Notes: generated by a model from the sequence alone, not told the origin. Numbered from the stretch's first letter, positions 55,601-59,773 are shown. The stretch is DNA of 64,000 nucleotides from Agelaius tricolor (GCA_023055355.1 JALJCS010000001.1:101727381-101791380), one strand, 5' to 3'. A program made the numbers and translations.

Positions 55601-58600
55601 GCTCAGAGGACACAAAGTACAGAAATCTTTAATAATACCAAGATTAATCCAAACTCTAAATTCATAAAAGGATCATAGCAATGAGCAAGCTGGTATATGC
55701 AATCTACATTTCTGCTCACGACACACAGGTTACACCAGACACAGATTTAACACTGGGATACTCCTAAAGAGTTGGGAGGGCATGAGGGCCACACATGGAA
55801 ATCTTTCTTTCCCTCCATCACAGGAAGTCATGGTCTCTGTTCCCTCACACAACAGCTGTGTTATTGTGCAGCAACCAACTTGGCAAGATGATCCAAATTA
55901 ATCCTTCTTACAAAGCCTTACACTGGGTGGGAAAGTTGAATGGATTTTCCAAATCAGCACTCGTTCTGGAAACAAGGTAAGAAAAGCAACACAAAGCTGT
56001 GGCTTGGCCTTTGGAAGAGCCTAAAAGGAAACAGAGAAGCACCACTCTTTGGCAGCTGTTCAGTTCAGCAAGATAAACCAAAATGCGAGCTCGCACTCTT
56101 CCTACAACCCACACAGTTCAAGGGAAACAAAAAAAAACCCCAGGGGTAATATGCAGTCTCACAAGCTGGAACTTCCTGAACCTCCTCCAACACATCTTTG
56201 ACAGAGTTGGACAGATCTCTCCCTCACCAGAGAGGATGCAAGCAAGAAGTTTCTCATTGACTTTGCATCATTGACATAAGGTGTGTCAAAAATCACAGCT
56301 TTTCAAAACATAGCAGAAGGAGATGACAATACAGCCCAAGATGAAAGCCAAAGTGCAGCATACCTTCCCTTATTTCTAATGCTACACGATGGAAAGTCTA
56401 ACCAATCTTTCAAATAAGTTACATTTTAGTATGAAAAAACCTCTGCCTTAGTTGCCAGAGCATCAGGACATTTTTCTGACAGACAATGGGTAACTGTGTG
56501 AATTTGAGACCACTAGGTCATCTCCTTTTTCCTACATTTATTAATATAAAGGAATAAAGGCATTTCATCAAATGCTAAGACTGAAGGCCTCTAAATAAAA
56601 GCTTGGAATTATTATTAAAACAACTTCCACTGCTACAGAGAAAAATGAAATGCAAAATGAAGGATGCCAACATAAACCATCAACGAATTAAAAAAGAAAA
56701 ATCACGAATGGTGTGCTCAAGAGCTCCTGTCCAGTTAGGAAGGTTGCACAGACTGAATAAAAGAAACATCCCAAGGGGTCAGGTTCTTTAATACATATAT
56801 TTCCATATAAGCACTGTGGTAGATGCAAAGGACAGAAACCAGTAAGGGTTTTTTTGCATTAAAGTTCCATTCCTAGGAGTGTTTTAACGTTCTCAGTGAT
56901 CAACTTCTCTGTTGAAATTGCATGATCACAGGCATCCAAAGACATACATTTGCACAAAATTCACATTTGGAATTCTATGCAGGAAGACTTTCTGGCAGAC
57001 CTTTGGTAATTCAGAGCCAAAAGCACATTCCAGCAGTTTGTGGAGATCTATTGCTTCTACAGTTTGCTTAAATTATTCAAAAATGTAAAAGTGGGGAACA
57101 AAGACTGGTTCAAAGAGCTTTTCATCACATCTTCCTTATTAAGAGCACAGAAATTTGCTGTGTATTTGCAGAGTTCATAGCATAGAATATAAAAAAACTT
57201 TACAGAAAAGGCTCTAATTCTATCCCATACCCAAGCACAGGGACAAAACCTTCCACGACCACATGAACTGTGCCATACTATGAACCTCAAAAGACTGCTC
57301 CTTATTTAGCAGTTGTGGGCAGGTTTCATTCCTTTATGGAACACTGTTGAAGAAATATGCTGCCAGAAAGACATAACAAAGCTGTAGAGCAAAGAGGGCT
57401 CTACATTTCCAGAATGCAGGCTTCCCAGGTTATACACAAAGCAGGCAATCAGGTATGATGTTTAGAGAAGGAGTTAGTTTACTGGCAAGACAAACTTAAA
57501 ATAATCCTAGAGCTGTAACTTCCAAGCCTGGAAACAGCAATTCAGTTTTCAAAAGGATGTGCCAATGTTAAATCACGTGCTGTTCCAGGCTCCCTCTATA
57601 CAATCACTCTTTAGGAATTTCCACCTAGCAAGGCTTTTAAACATGAAGCATTTCCATGAACAGTCACCGAGGGGAAGGGCACAGCGCCTTTCCCAATCTC
57701 GGTGACTCGGTTCTGGCTCGCTGCTCCATCTGTCTGCTACAACTCGTACCCACATCATCCCCCTTCCTATTTCACAGCAGCTTCTCTTTCTGGAAAAGCA
57801 ATTCCTCATCACTGCTTCCCACCATTTAGCTTCCAGTCAGGACTGTATATTCGGGTCAATTTTACTTTGATCCTGTCATTTGCAGCGACAGAAGAAAGAG
57901 CCATCTGTATACCAACAAAGAACCTCGAGTACCAGTATGAAAGCCTTCCCCAACCATAACTGCGACAGCAACTCAGGCTGAAAGCCAATATTCTGAAAAA
58001 ATATGGTATTTCAGACTTTTCATCTTCAAACAACTGGGGCATTTCCTAGACACTCAAAGAGAAACAGAGACTTTGAGCCCCAAAATGTGTACACATCTGA
58101 GGGGCTTCAAAAGCTCTATCACGAAGAGCATTAATAAAACAATATCTGATGTGCTGATATGCTGTTACTACATATCCTCAAGCATTTCAGAGAAAGAAAG
58201 GGGATCGGTCTCAACTCTCCTAGAAAGCAGATGTGCCTCTCAGAGCTAAGGCAGCTTAGGCATGAAGGTGACTATAGGACCATGTTTTCAGCATCACTAC
58301 AACACGGAGACTGTGATTAAAAAAACTCTCAAAGCAAAGCCTAGAATATCCATGCCTTTTTTTATCCTATATGCTGTTTTAAGGTAATTTAAAAAGACAC
58401 GCAAAATAGCAACAGGGTAGGGACCAGCTACTGTCTCAGTGCTTGATAACAAAATACCACCTCTCGCTGTCACGCCTCCGGAGTCACCTTAGGCGGCATG
58501 GAATGGATTGAAGATTTTTACTGCGAGGCGAAACGCAATAGGAAGGGCACCAGGATACAGAAGAGAACCTTCTTCATGGGCTCCACCCGCGCACCCCCGA

Positions 58601-58960
58601 CAGGGGCGAGGACGGCAAGAACCAGCACCAGGGAGAGAGGGAGGGAGAGAGCGGGGATCAGCTCCGCCGGCTGCCCGAGGGCCGGGGACGGCCGGGGGGA
58701 TCGGGCACACACAGAGCGGCCGGGAGGAGATGGCGGCACGGGGGAGGCACAGGGGTGCGCTCCCTTCGCTCCACAGCGGCCCCTACGAGACCCTCCCTGA
58801 CGGAGGGAGTACGGACGCCCGGGGGCTGCCACCGAGCGCCGCACCGTCCGCTCCTCACCTGCTTGGCCACAAATCTGCTCAGCTCCACGCCGCTCTTCTC
58901 GTTCCTGCGCGCCACCAGCTGCAGCGGCTCGGCCAGGCGGAGCCGCAGCTCGGCCGCCAT
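1444..58960 (-). CDS. MDN1: MDN1 (midasin), 5' half of the gene: 57 coding exons, continues past position 1
   Basis: Midasin is a giant nuclear dynein-like AAA+ ATPase. It removes assembly factors (NLE1/Rsa4, WDR12/Ytm1) from pre-60S ribosomal particles in the nucleolus and nucleoplasm. The 57 exons listed separately join without a frame break to 2,947 codons and match remembered human MDN1 almost residue for residue. Six AAA+ modules are visible by their Walker A motifs: GPIGCGKTS (about residue 319), GETGTGKTS (668), GETSVGKTS (1074), GDTGCGKTT (1380), GSPGVGKTS (1747) and GPAAVGKTS (2059). Walker B motifs follow each: LLEDID, LLDEIN, VLDELN, LLDEIS, VLDELN and a degenerate LMDNVN in AAA6. 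Arginine-finger-like NRF motifs end several modules. The remaining linker, acidic region and C-terminal MIDAS domain are outside the window. Numbering here is from this model; it runs about 10 residues behind human, mostly from a shorter linker before AAA1. Confidence 0.97.
1817..2027 (-). CDS. MDN1: MDN1 coding exon 56 (residues 2801-2871)
   Basis: Encodes DKLGMECFSQLKALSKPLNI through LEDVSL. Conserved ECFSQLK and ADGLIIRAN. GTAGGT donor, phase 1. Confidence 0.94.
3175..3295 (-). CDS. MDN1: MDN1 coding exon 55 (residues 2760-2800)
   Basis: Encodes ISREIQSISQQIQNCLVNPA through GRPLPFK. The acceptor CTACAAG|G sits 9 nt before a second possible AG; phase and homology pick the first. GTATCG donor, phase 0. 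Confidence 0.9.
3632..3792 (-). CDS. MDN1: MDN1 coding exon 54 (residues 2707-2760)
   Basis: Encodes VLCCSLWRDRLWAVSDSVTV through GSDQT, with the conserved LWRDR and ALHWHWV..HL. GTGAGT donor, phase 2. GC-rich relative to its flanks. Confidence 0.94.
4388..4521 (-). CDS. MDN1: MDN1 coding exon 53 (residues 2662-2706)
   Basis: Encodes PGSYNCLPHVVVVNLAAFFE through DDDTHN. GTGAGT donor, phase 0. Confidence 0.94.
5178..5287 (-). CDS. MDN1: MDN1 coding exon 52 (residues 2625-2662)
   Basis: Encodes AVLFLDREKRSYLEKSLIAS through SLDFHK. Donor chosen as AAAA|GTGGGT because only this gives phase 1 and the human length (FHK-NPGSY). The donor is weak. Confidence 0.87.
5962..6094 (-). CDS. MDN1: MDN1 coding exon 51 (residues 2581-2625)
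   Basis: Encodes DEHVMPLDPRWNMQFLEIIR through KSAAN, with the conserved PLDPRWNMQ. GTGGGT donor, phase 2. Confidence 0.94.
6839..7453 (+). mobile_element. Solo LTR A, ERVK-type, with intact 6-bp target duplication
   Basis: Begins TGTGGGAACTC and ends GACCGGACA. It is flanked on both sides by GAAGGG (6833-6838 and 7454-7459). A 6-bp duplication is typical of ERVK/beta- or alpha-retrovirus-like integrases. Inside are a TATA-like AGTATAAAAAG near 7238 and a polyadenylation signal AATAAA near 7340, so transcription would run on the plus strand, antisense to MDN1. It aligns by eye with the LTR at 54977-55599. No internal retroviral sequence is present, so it is a solo LTR. Confidence 0.9.
7524..7637 (-). 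CDS. MDN1: MDN1 coding exon 50 (residues 2543-2581)
   Basis: Encodes DSVRIQLEAGAGALGCFYAS through LQPTMT. A weakly conserved linker exon placed by matching phase and by homology to human SIQIHLEASAASLRNFYSHS. GTATTC donor, phase 1. A solo LTR begins only 64 bp into the following intron. Confidence 0.92.
8612..8832 (-). CDS. MDN1: MDN1 coding exon 49 (residues 2469-2543)
   Basis: Encodes TLPVTLQDLKKVLQSTNPES through LPQVL, the start of the long helical linker. Conserved KATNQDWKLRVKWL. GTATGT donor, phase 1. Confidence 0.95.
9959..10161 (-). CDS. MDN1: MDN1 coding exon 48 (residues 2402-2469)
   Basis: Encodes LVLELVTRHASSLASPDTWG through NLRNC, conserved around WGESLLAVGLWPDSLPS. GTAGGC donor, phase 2. 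Confidence 0.95.
10647..10792 (-). CDS. MDN1: MDN1 coding exon 47 (residues 2353-2401)
   Basis: Encodes SVSSLSLLLQAAVLIVQQIQ through QLQINQK, the AAA6 lid. GTAAAA donor, phase 0. Confidence 0.95.
11335..11543 (-). CDS. MDN1: MDN1 coding exon 46 (residues 2283-2353)
   Basis: Encodes LFLSMDPVHGEISRAMRNRG through EAIAG, with AAA6 sensor 1 (SMDP) and an AMRNRG finger-like motif. GTAAAA donor, phase 1. Confidence 0.96.
12687..12803 (-). CDS. MDN1: MDN1 coding exon 45 (residues 2244-2283)
   Basis: Encodes PSVLDRLNALLEPGGVLTMS through HPNFR. GTACTT donor, phase 2. Confidence 0.95.
13104..13263 (-). CDS. MDN1: MDN1 coding exon 44 (residues 2191-2244; AAA6 Walker B, degenerate)
   Basis: Encodes EFAHLVEEFRHFKLQQAQAA through LLMDNVNFC. 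Walker B reads LLMDNVN, with Asn replacing the catalytic Glu, as I recall for human too. GTAAGA donor, phase 2. Confidence 0.96.
13612..13882 (-). CDS. MDN1: MDN1 coding exon 43 (residues 2101-2191)
   Basis: Encodes VDINRPWQRLLEKVESAVST through NKINSYTKA. Longest coding exon in the window (271 nt). This is the AAA6 helical insertion. GTATGT donor, phase 1. Confidence 0.96.
14024..14284 (-). CDS. MDN1: MDN1 coding exon 42 (residues 2014-2100; AAA6 Walker A)
   Basis: Encodes IGYSVLSRGNYIPHSGRTLS through LLGGFEQ, with the P-loop GPAAVGKTSLVELLA at about 2059. 87 codons, GTAAAC donor. Confidence 0.97.
14378..14467 (-). CDS. MDN1: MDN1 coding exon 41 (residues 1984-2013)
   Basis: Encodes VISVYRDIFGQEASVYTGTR through INPYNVQ. 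30 codons, phase 0 at both ends, GTAAAC donor. Found by homology and splice sites. Confidence 0.93.
15052..15130. repeat. 79-bp near-palindrome (26-bp perfect arms)
   Basis: Left arm 15052-15077 and right arm 15105-15130 are perfect reverse complements. The 27-nt centre contains a second perfect 8-bp pair (15085-15092 with 15095-15102). It lies in MDN1 intron 40 and would fold into a long hairpin with a bulge of 7 nt on one side and 2 on the other. It may be a template-switch product or a MITE-like remnant. Confidence 0.9.
15289..15477 (-). CDS. MDN1: MDN1 coding exon 40 (residues 1921-1983)
   Basis: Encodes IEKEVMAEKKWGQKGGPWEF through TREDKEK, the AAA5 lid (WEFNLRDLFRWCQLML). 63 codons, phase 0, GTGAGC donor. 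Confidence 0.97.
16042..16149 (-). CDS. MDN1: MDN1 coding exon 39 (residues 1885-1920)
   Basis: Encodes VYVDPLSAEDMKFIGNTLFP through VAFNNK. 36 codons, phase 0 at both ends, GTAAAC donor. Separated from exon 38 by only 92 bp. Confidence 0.94.
16242..16439 (-). CDS. MDN1: MDN1 coding exon 38 (residues 1819-1884; GC donor)
   Basis: Encodes LNLASQSVLEGLNACFDHRA through FLNRFTQ, 66 codons as in human, including the AAA5 arginine finger. The donor is AG|GCAAGC, a GC donor. The only other in-frame option is a very weak TTT|GTTTGG 12 nt later, which would insert ASLF. Confidence 0.92.
17340..17462 (-). CDS. MDN1: MDN1 coding exon 37 (residues 1778-1818; AAA5 Walker B)
   Basis: Encodes DVTDLFGTDLPVEGGKGGEF through HWIVLDE. 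Walker B is split here (VLDE | LNLA). 41 codons, phase 0 at both ends, GTAAAT donor. Confidence 0.96.
18000..18208 (-). CDS. MDN1: MDN1 coding exon 36 (residues 1708-1777; AAA5 Walker A)
   Basis: Encodes PVLQRNNMTDYALNAGTTAV through INLSEQT, with the P-loop GSPGVGKTSLVAALA at about 1747. GTAGAA donor, phase 0. Confidence 0.97.
19656..19853 (-). CDS. MDN1: MDN1 coding exon 35 (residues 1642-1708; GC donor)
   Basis: Encodes TTSCSADTALLAREKCLTFL through HPFFIPRG. The donor is AG|GCAAGA, a GC donor. No nearby GT gives the required phase 1 junction to exon 36 (IPRG-PVLQRNN). Confidence 0.92.
20575..20805 (-). CDS. MDN1: MDN1 coding exon 34 (residues 1565-1642)
   Basis: Encodes ADIAELMMDFVEWLTNQEFG through VYIDGIGSG, the AAA4 lid. 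A short stretch near residue 1615 (ENESSSAKGCSHRN) is longer and unlike human; both flanks are conserved. GTAAGT donor, phase 1. Confidence 0.95.
21366..21495 (-). CDS. MDN1: MDN1 coding exon 33 (residues 1522-1565)
   Basis: Encodes LSPALRNRFTEIWCPQSNGR through INHKG, with the AAA4 arginine finger ALRNRFTEIW. GTAGGT donor, phase 1. Confidence 0.95.
22548..22692 (-). CDS. MDN1: MDN1 coding exon 32 (residues 1473-1521)
   Basis: Encodes VLEAEKTLVLAEKGGQDDEE through DFGKKE, with AAA4 sensor 1 ATMNPGGD. Phase 0 end, GTAAAT donor. Confidence 0.96.
23182..23312 (-). CDS. MDN1: MDN1 coding exon 31 (residues 1430-1473; AAA4 Walker B)
   Basis: Encodes EESDGSRLFEWCDGPLVLAM through VLERLN, with Walker B GFFLLDEISLADDS. 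GTATGT donor, phase 2. Confidence 0.96.
23404..23542 (-). CDS. MDN1: MDN1 coding exon 30 (residues 1383-1429; AAA4 Walker A, second half)
   Basis: Starts CGKTTICQIFAALANQKLYS and runs to RPVRQRAKEQ. Phase 0 end with GTTTGT donor. The following intron is 91 bp. Confidence 0.94.
24508..24646 (-). CDS. MDN1: MDN1 coding exon 29 (residues 1337-1383; AAA4 Walker A, first half)
   Basis: Encodes AKSSTWMSAMDRDFSHVVWT through LLVGDTG. The P-loop GDTGCGKTT is split between this exon and the next. GTAATC donor, phase 2. Confidence 0.94.
24736..24870 (-). CDS. MDN1: MDN1 coding exon 28 (residues 1292-1337)
   Basis: Encodes FMLLAGRVRKQEEVDVIQNV through VKKLL. GTGAGT donor, phase 1. Read-through into the 89-bp intron 28 stays open, so the splice was placed by donor quality and homology. 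Confidence 0.94.
24999..25140 (-). CDS. MDN1: MDN1 coding exon 27 (residues 1245-1292)
   Basis: Encodes SYRRGSTVFAGKHGFITLRD through HLANDG, the AAA3 lid (FITLRDLFRWAERYRLAE). GTGAGC donor, phase 1. Confidence 0.96.
25867..26013 (-). CDS. MDN1: MDN1 coding exon 26 (residues 1196-1244)
   Basis: Encodes VLSRAFRNRFVELHFDELPS through VMLDLQ, with the AAA3 arginine finger AFRNRFVEL. 49 codons, phase 0 at both ends, GTATGA donor. Confidence 0.96.
26191..26761 (-). mobile_element. Solo LTR of a widespread avian family, minus orientation
   Basis: On the minus strand it begins TGTACTG and ends CCCA. The body matches an LTR I recognise from many bird genomes (segments ATTCAGCCATCTCCAGGAAA, CATCCCTGTGCTATCAACAC, GGGCAGTTGGGGCCAGCTGT on the plus strand). 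The same 8 bases, AAATGGAC, abut both ends (26183-26190 and 26762-26769). That is longer than the usual 4-6 bp, so part may be chance. Orientation is sense relative to MDN1; it sits in intron 25. No internal region. The family class was not verified. Confidence 0.8.
27093..27301 (-). CDS. MDN1: MDN1 coding exon 25 (residues 1126-1195; AAA3 Walker B)
   Basis: Encodes ILIDAMRKGYWIVLDELNLA through YGGRK, with Walker B WIVLDELNLA and sensor 1 ATQNPPG. The donor is a weak GTCTGT; phase 0. Confidence 0.95.
27670..27848 (-). CDS. MDN1: MDN1 coding exon 24 (residues 1066-1126; AAA3 Walker A)
   Basis: Encodes THPVLIQGETSVGKTSLIRW through LVFKEG, with the P-loop GETSVGKTS at about 1074 and the invariant NHEHTDIQEYIGCY loop. 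GTAAGT donor, phase 1. Confidence 0.97.
28010..28072. repeat. 63-bp perfect hairpin (28-bp arms, 7-nt loop)
   Basis: Arms 28010-28037 and 28045-28072 are perfect reverse complements around a 7-nt loop. It lies in MDN1 intron 23. The A/T-rich arms lack terminal motifs I know for a DNA transposon. A perfect match implies recent origin or conversion between arms. Confidence 0.92.
28374..28525 (-). CDS. MDN1: MDN1 coding exon 23 (residues 1016-1066)
   Basis: Encodes QMPKPKGGSFILIEGYWISA through IVRVVSA, the lead-in to AAA3. GTAAGT donor, phase 2. Confidence 0.95.
29338..29448 (-). CDS. MDN1: MDN1 coding exon 22 (residues 979-1015)
   Basis: Encodes GFCLSFLTQLDRGSHPVVQK through SLLKQ. 37 codons, phase 0 at both ends, GTAAGC donor. 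Confidence 0.95.
29614..29761 (-). CDS. MDN1: MDN1 coding exon 21 (residues 929-978)
   Basis: Encodes FYLSVRKEAETKLVDGTGHR through ARSLYE, the AAA2 lid with its conserved PHYSLRTLCRALRFA helix. GTGATT donor, phase 0. Confidence 0.96.
30389..30502 (-). CDS. MDN1: MDN1 coding exon 20 (residues 891-929)
   Basis: Begins with the rest of the RFTEL arginine-finger segment, continues through MDYLRSLNVNKNTVQGIV. GTAAGT donor, phase 2. Confidence 0.94.
31711..31807 (-). CDS. MDN1: MDN1 coding exon 19 (residues 859-891)
   Basis: Encodes EPLVRHPDFRLFACMNPATD through LGIRNR: sensor 1 (MNPATD) and the first part of the arginine-finger motif. GTAGGA donor, phase 2. Confidence 0.96.
32436..32580 (-). CDS. 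MDN1: MDN1 coding exon 18 (residues 811-859; AAA2 Walker B)
   Basis: Encodes GTLAQAVKKGEWVLLDEINL through LLDRGDT, with Walker B WVLLDEINLA. GTACTA donor, phase 1. Confidence 0.96.
33569..33672 (-). CDS. MDN1: MDN1 coding exon 17 (residues 776-810)
   Basis: Encodes LPLKEKWEAFGLKLNHAHQQ through LLFAFVE, the end of the AAA2 insert. Phase 0 end, GTATTT donor. Confidence 0.94.
35143..35354 (-). CDS. MDN1: MDN1 coding exon 16 (residues 705-776)
   Basis: Encodes YKPVDNKLIWLPLRESFEEL through KENAS. This is the AAA2 helical insert, matching human through HIQTCYRQKRWHDLL. GTAAGA donor, phase 1. Confidence 0.96.
35847..35907 (-). CDS. MDN1: MDN1 coding exon 15 (residues 685-705)
   Basis: Short exon encoding HRLRVVNMNQQSDTADLLGG, the invariant post-Walker A strand and loop of AAA2. 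GTGAGT donor, phase 2. Confidence 0.95.
36012..36160 (-). CDS. MDN1: MDN1 coding exon 14 (residues 635-685; AAA2 Walker A)
   Basis: Encodes AKHTFAATRPSAVLIEQLAV through YLAHITG, with the P-loop GETGTGKTSAVQYLA at about 668. GTAAAT donor, phase 1. Confidence 0.97.
36691..36803 (-). CDS. MDN1: MDN1 coding exon 13 (residues 598-635)
   Basis: Encodes VEFFCELYKPEISIREQEVS through SQALTVQR. Conserved GRV..L.KKQS segment leading into AAA2. GTAGAA donor, phase 2. Confidence 0.95.
37792..37887 (-). CDS. MDN1: MDN1 coding exon 12 (residues 566-597)
   Basis: Encodes ALDCFTAMLSNQGSKQKMAK through NISKKK. The last codons form an A9 run just before the GTATGG donor. 32 codons, phase 0 at both ends. Confidence 0.93.
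38568..38649 (-). CDS. MDN1: MDN1 coding exon 11 (residues 538-565; tandem donor)
   Basis: Encodes DLLNWCSRIACNFDSHSS through NIFQE. The in-frame donor is GTGCGG. A better-looking donor, GTAAGA, lies 5 nt downstream but would shift the frame (see findings). I chose the first because it joins to exon 12 as QE-ALDCF, as in human. Confidence 0.88.
39677..39870 (-). CDS. MDN1: MDN1 coding exon 10 (residues 474-538)
   Basis: Encodes ILQRRYPNLALVTDHLLDIF through GRELSLR. The middle (about residues 495-520) is a variable linker; the flanks RYP..DHLLDI and PNLEGRELSLR are conserved. GTTGTC donor, phase 2. Confidence 0.94.
41400..41514 (-). CDS. MDN1: MDN1 coding exon 9 (residues 435-473)
   Basis: Encodes IFSCGGGWYRQQSSHAALLD through GELKE. 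Homologous to the human segment LLSCGGNWYRPLNSHATLLD. GTATGG donor, phase 0 end. Confidence 0.94.
42234..42781 (+). mobile_element. Solo LTR of the same avian family, plus orientation
   Basis: Starts near TGTTCACTGGTGGTTTTGGC and ends near GAGGTTAAACCGTGGCA. It shares the order of segments of the 26191-26761 element in the opposite orientation (TGGCTGGGACAGAGTTAA, CTGCTCC, CCAACTGACCA, ACTTTTACTCTTCC). It is more diverged, with no clear target duplication. It lies in MDN1 intron 8, antisense to the gene. Confidence 0.75.
43467..43570 (-). CDS. MDN1: MDN1 coding exon 8 (residues 401-435)
   Basis: Encodes ISVLIPLLEKRELLIPGRGD through QFFATRR, the AAA1 sensor-1 region. Acceptor AG, donor GTAGGT; ends two bases into an Arg codon. 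Confidence 0.95.
45005..45136 (-). CDS. MDN1: MDN1 coding exon 7 (residues 357-400; AAA1 Walker B)
   Basis: Encodes TLLGMYRCTDVPGEFVWQPG through DYAPLDV, with Walker B HWILLEDID. Exactly 44 codons, phase 0 at both ends, GTATGT donor. Confidence 0.96.
46331..46543 (-). CDS. MDN1: MDN1 coding exon 6 (residues 286-356; AAA1 Walker A)
   Basis: Encodes ENNTSNFILVESSF through QLGDQTDSK. Holds the AAA1 P-loop GPIGCGKTSLIEYLA at about residue 319. Phase 0 at both ends, GTAACT donor. Confidence 0.96.
46940..47003. repeat. 25-bp direct repeat, 39-bp period
   Basis: The 25-base unit at 46940-46964 recurs exactly at 46979-47003 in MDN1 intron 5, in AT-rich sequence. A small tandem duplication with one partial extra copy. 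Confidence 0.85.
48555..48747 (-). CDS. MDN1: MDN1 coding exon 5 (residues 221-285)
   Basis: Encodes LLEESQLQNVEQALVLANPD through RVSEEQ. Ends in phase 0 at a GTATGT donor. The linker from here to AAA1 is about 10 residues shorter than the human sequence I remember. Confidence 0.93.
48827..48934 (-). CDS. MDN1: MDN1 coding exon 4 (residues 185-221)
   Basis: Encodes YTSNCLALVTCMSDEHKLSF through HFRLK. Nearly identical to human. Followed by the shortest intron in the window (79 bp, 48748-48826). Confidence 0.95.
50265..50489 (-). CDS. MDN1: MDN1 coding exon 3 (residues 110-185)
   Basis: Encodes FALRYFKTTSPVFQRLFLES through SHDTLVRW, including the strongly conserved YGRRRMKLRDLMEAA stretch of the N-terminal domain. 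GTAAGT donor; the Trp codon is split after two bases. Confidence 0.95.
50992..51980. mobile_element. Possible old LTR-like interspersed repeat in MDN1 intron 2
   Basis: This roughly 1 kb block differs in composition from its AT-rich flanks. It has GC-rich and pyrimidine-rich segments, then a TATA-like GCTTATATA near 51762 and AATAAA near 51842. It begins TGTGGG and ends near TTGTAACA. No target duplication was found and I do not recognise the family. A 108-codon minus-strand open frame (51018-51344) within it has no recognisable homology. Confidence 0.35.
52012..52238 (-). CDS. MDN1: MDN1 coding exon 2 (residues 35-110)
   Basis: Encodes VWTQQDRQCILNTFAQLL through DHPDVMP, the helical N-terminal domain. 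AG acceptor and GTGAGT donor. Ends with two bases of a proline codon. Follows the 6.6 kb intron 1. Confidence 0.95.
52691..53277 (+). mobile_element. Probable solo LTR D with ACTATC target duplication
   Basis: Begins TGTTGCAGTG and ends near CCAATA, where a terminal CA would be expected. ACTATC occurs directly before (52685-52690) and directly after (53278-53283). The interior is C-rich and has a TATA-like GGTATAAAACTC near 53024 on the plus strand. A 6-bp duplication fits an ERVK-type element. No coding interior. Confidence 0.7.
54977..55599 (+). mobile_element. Solo LTR B, ERVK-type, related to LTR A, with 6-bp target duplication
   Basis: Begins TGTTGGAACCC. The 6 bp TGCTCA flank it at 54971-54976 and 55600-55605. 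Its second half aligns by eye with 7020-7410: GGGTTTTTGG, GATGTTGGCACTT, AGTATAAAAAGA (TATA-like, near 55381) and AATAAAC (near 55488). Plus orientation, antisense to MDN1, in intron 1. The last bases read CAA instead of CA. Confidence 0.9.
58859..58960 (-). CDS. MDN1: MDN1 coding exon 1 (start codon; residues 1-34)
   Basis: The start ATG is at 58960-58958, with G at -3 and G at +4. I see no other in-frame ATG upstream. The exon encodes MAAELRLRLAEPLQL through FVAKQ, exactly 34 residues as in human, with the NEKS core conserved. It ends in phase 0 at a GTGAGG donor inside the CpG island. Confidence 0.95.
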
Positions 58961-59040
58961 CCCGCTGCCGGCAGTCCCGCGCCGGGAGGGGCACGGCACG
59001 GCACAGCCCGGGGGGGGGGCGCGCGGCGCGCGGCGCGCAG

Positions 59041-59046
59041 CACGTG
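59041..59046. promoter_or_regulatory. E-box CACGTG
   Basis: Perfect palindromic E-box, 81 bp upstream of the MDN1 ATG. MYC/MAX or USF could bind; MYC control would suit a ribosome-biogenesis gene, but this is inference. Confidence 0.55.
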
Positions 59047-59073
59047 GGGCGCGCGGCGGACGCGGCACCACCG

Positions 59074-59081
59074 ACTTCCGC
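59074..59081 (-). promoter_or_regulatory. ETS/GABP site (GCGGAAGT on minus)
   Basis: Matches the ETS consensus SCGGAAGY. A typical element of TATA-less bidirectional promoters, 114 bp upstream of the MDN1 start codon. Confidence 0.55.
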
Positions 59082-59133
59082 TCTGCCGCCGTCACGGGAA
59101 GCGCGGCCGCCGCCCCGCCCCCCGCTCTGCCGG

Positions 59134-59152
59134 ACTACAGCTCCCGGCGTGC
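59134..59152 (+). promoter_or_regulatory. ZNF143/THAP11-type element
   Basis: The sequence ACTACAGCTCCCGGCGTGC fits the long SBS consensus (ACTACAATTCCCAGCATGC-like) at most positions. It lies centrally between the two divergent genes, where such elements are common in housekeeping promoters. Confidence 0.7.
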
Positions 59153-59480
59153 ACCGCGCCGCCCCGCCCCTCCCGCCGCGGGCGCCGTCCGGGAGCGGAG
59201 CGAGGCTCTCCCGCTGGCTCAGAGCGCTGGAACGCCGTGCGTGGGGGGCTGCGCTTGCCGTGCCCTCGGCTTCCCCTGCTCTCTGCTCCCCGGAGAGCCA
59301 TCTGCCGCTGCTGCCGCAGGACTTGCCTGCCCGCGAGCCCTTTAAATCTGGGTTGGGCAGGCGGCCGAGGGCGGGCGGTGACGGACGCGGCAGCGGGTGG
59401 CCCCGGCTCGGGCGGCAGGAGCGTTACGCCCCCGGCGGCAGCCGCTCGCGGAGGCCGAGCGTGGCTGTCGGGCGGTAACG

Positions 59481-59586
59481 ATGTCCCTGCAGGGGTTTGG
59501 CAGTGGGAGCGCCGACAGCAGCAGCCGCCGGGATTGAACCTTGGGCTTCCTGGGAGCTCCGCCGCAGCAGCGCGGAACGACACCAG
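59481..59586 (+). other. CASP8AP2: CASP8AP2 non-coding exon 1 (3' part; transcription start not located)
   Basis: The donor CACCAG|GTAAGC at 59586/59587 would splice to the acceptor at 60688/60689. The 5' limit cannot be seen; 59481 is only the position of an ATG. That ATG opens an 18-codon upstream frame ending at TGA 59535-59537, if transcription starts before it. Confidence 0.6.
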
Positions 59587-59773
59587 GTAAGCTCGTGTGT
59601 GCCGTGCGGCACAGCCCCGGGCAGCCTCCAGCGGCCGCGGCCCAGGCCTGCGTGACTAGTGATTGCCGTGAGCTCCGGGCCGGAGCAGGCGGGAGGCTCC
59701 CGGCTCGTCCCGCCGGGAGCAGCGCGCGATTTCCCGCGCTCGGGGCCGGGCCGGGATGGGGCCCGCGGCTGGG

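Larger units (their letters stand above)
52239..58858 (-). other. MDN1: MDN1 intron 1 (6.6 kb), site of two LTR insertions
   Basis: The largest intron in the window, between the CpG-island exon 1 and exon 2. It contains the LTR at 52691-53277, the LTR at 54977-55599 and otherwise unique-looking sequence. From about 58440 the composition rises to CpG-island levels. A moderately GC-rich patch near 57660-57760 is not explained. Confidence 0.8.
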
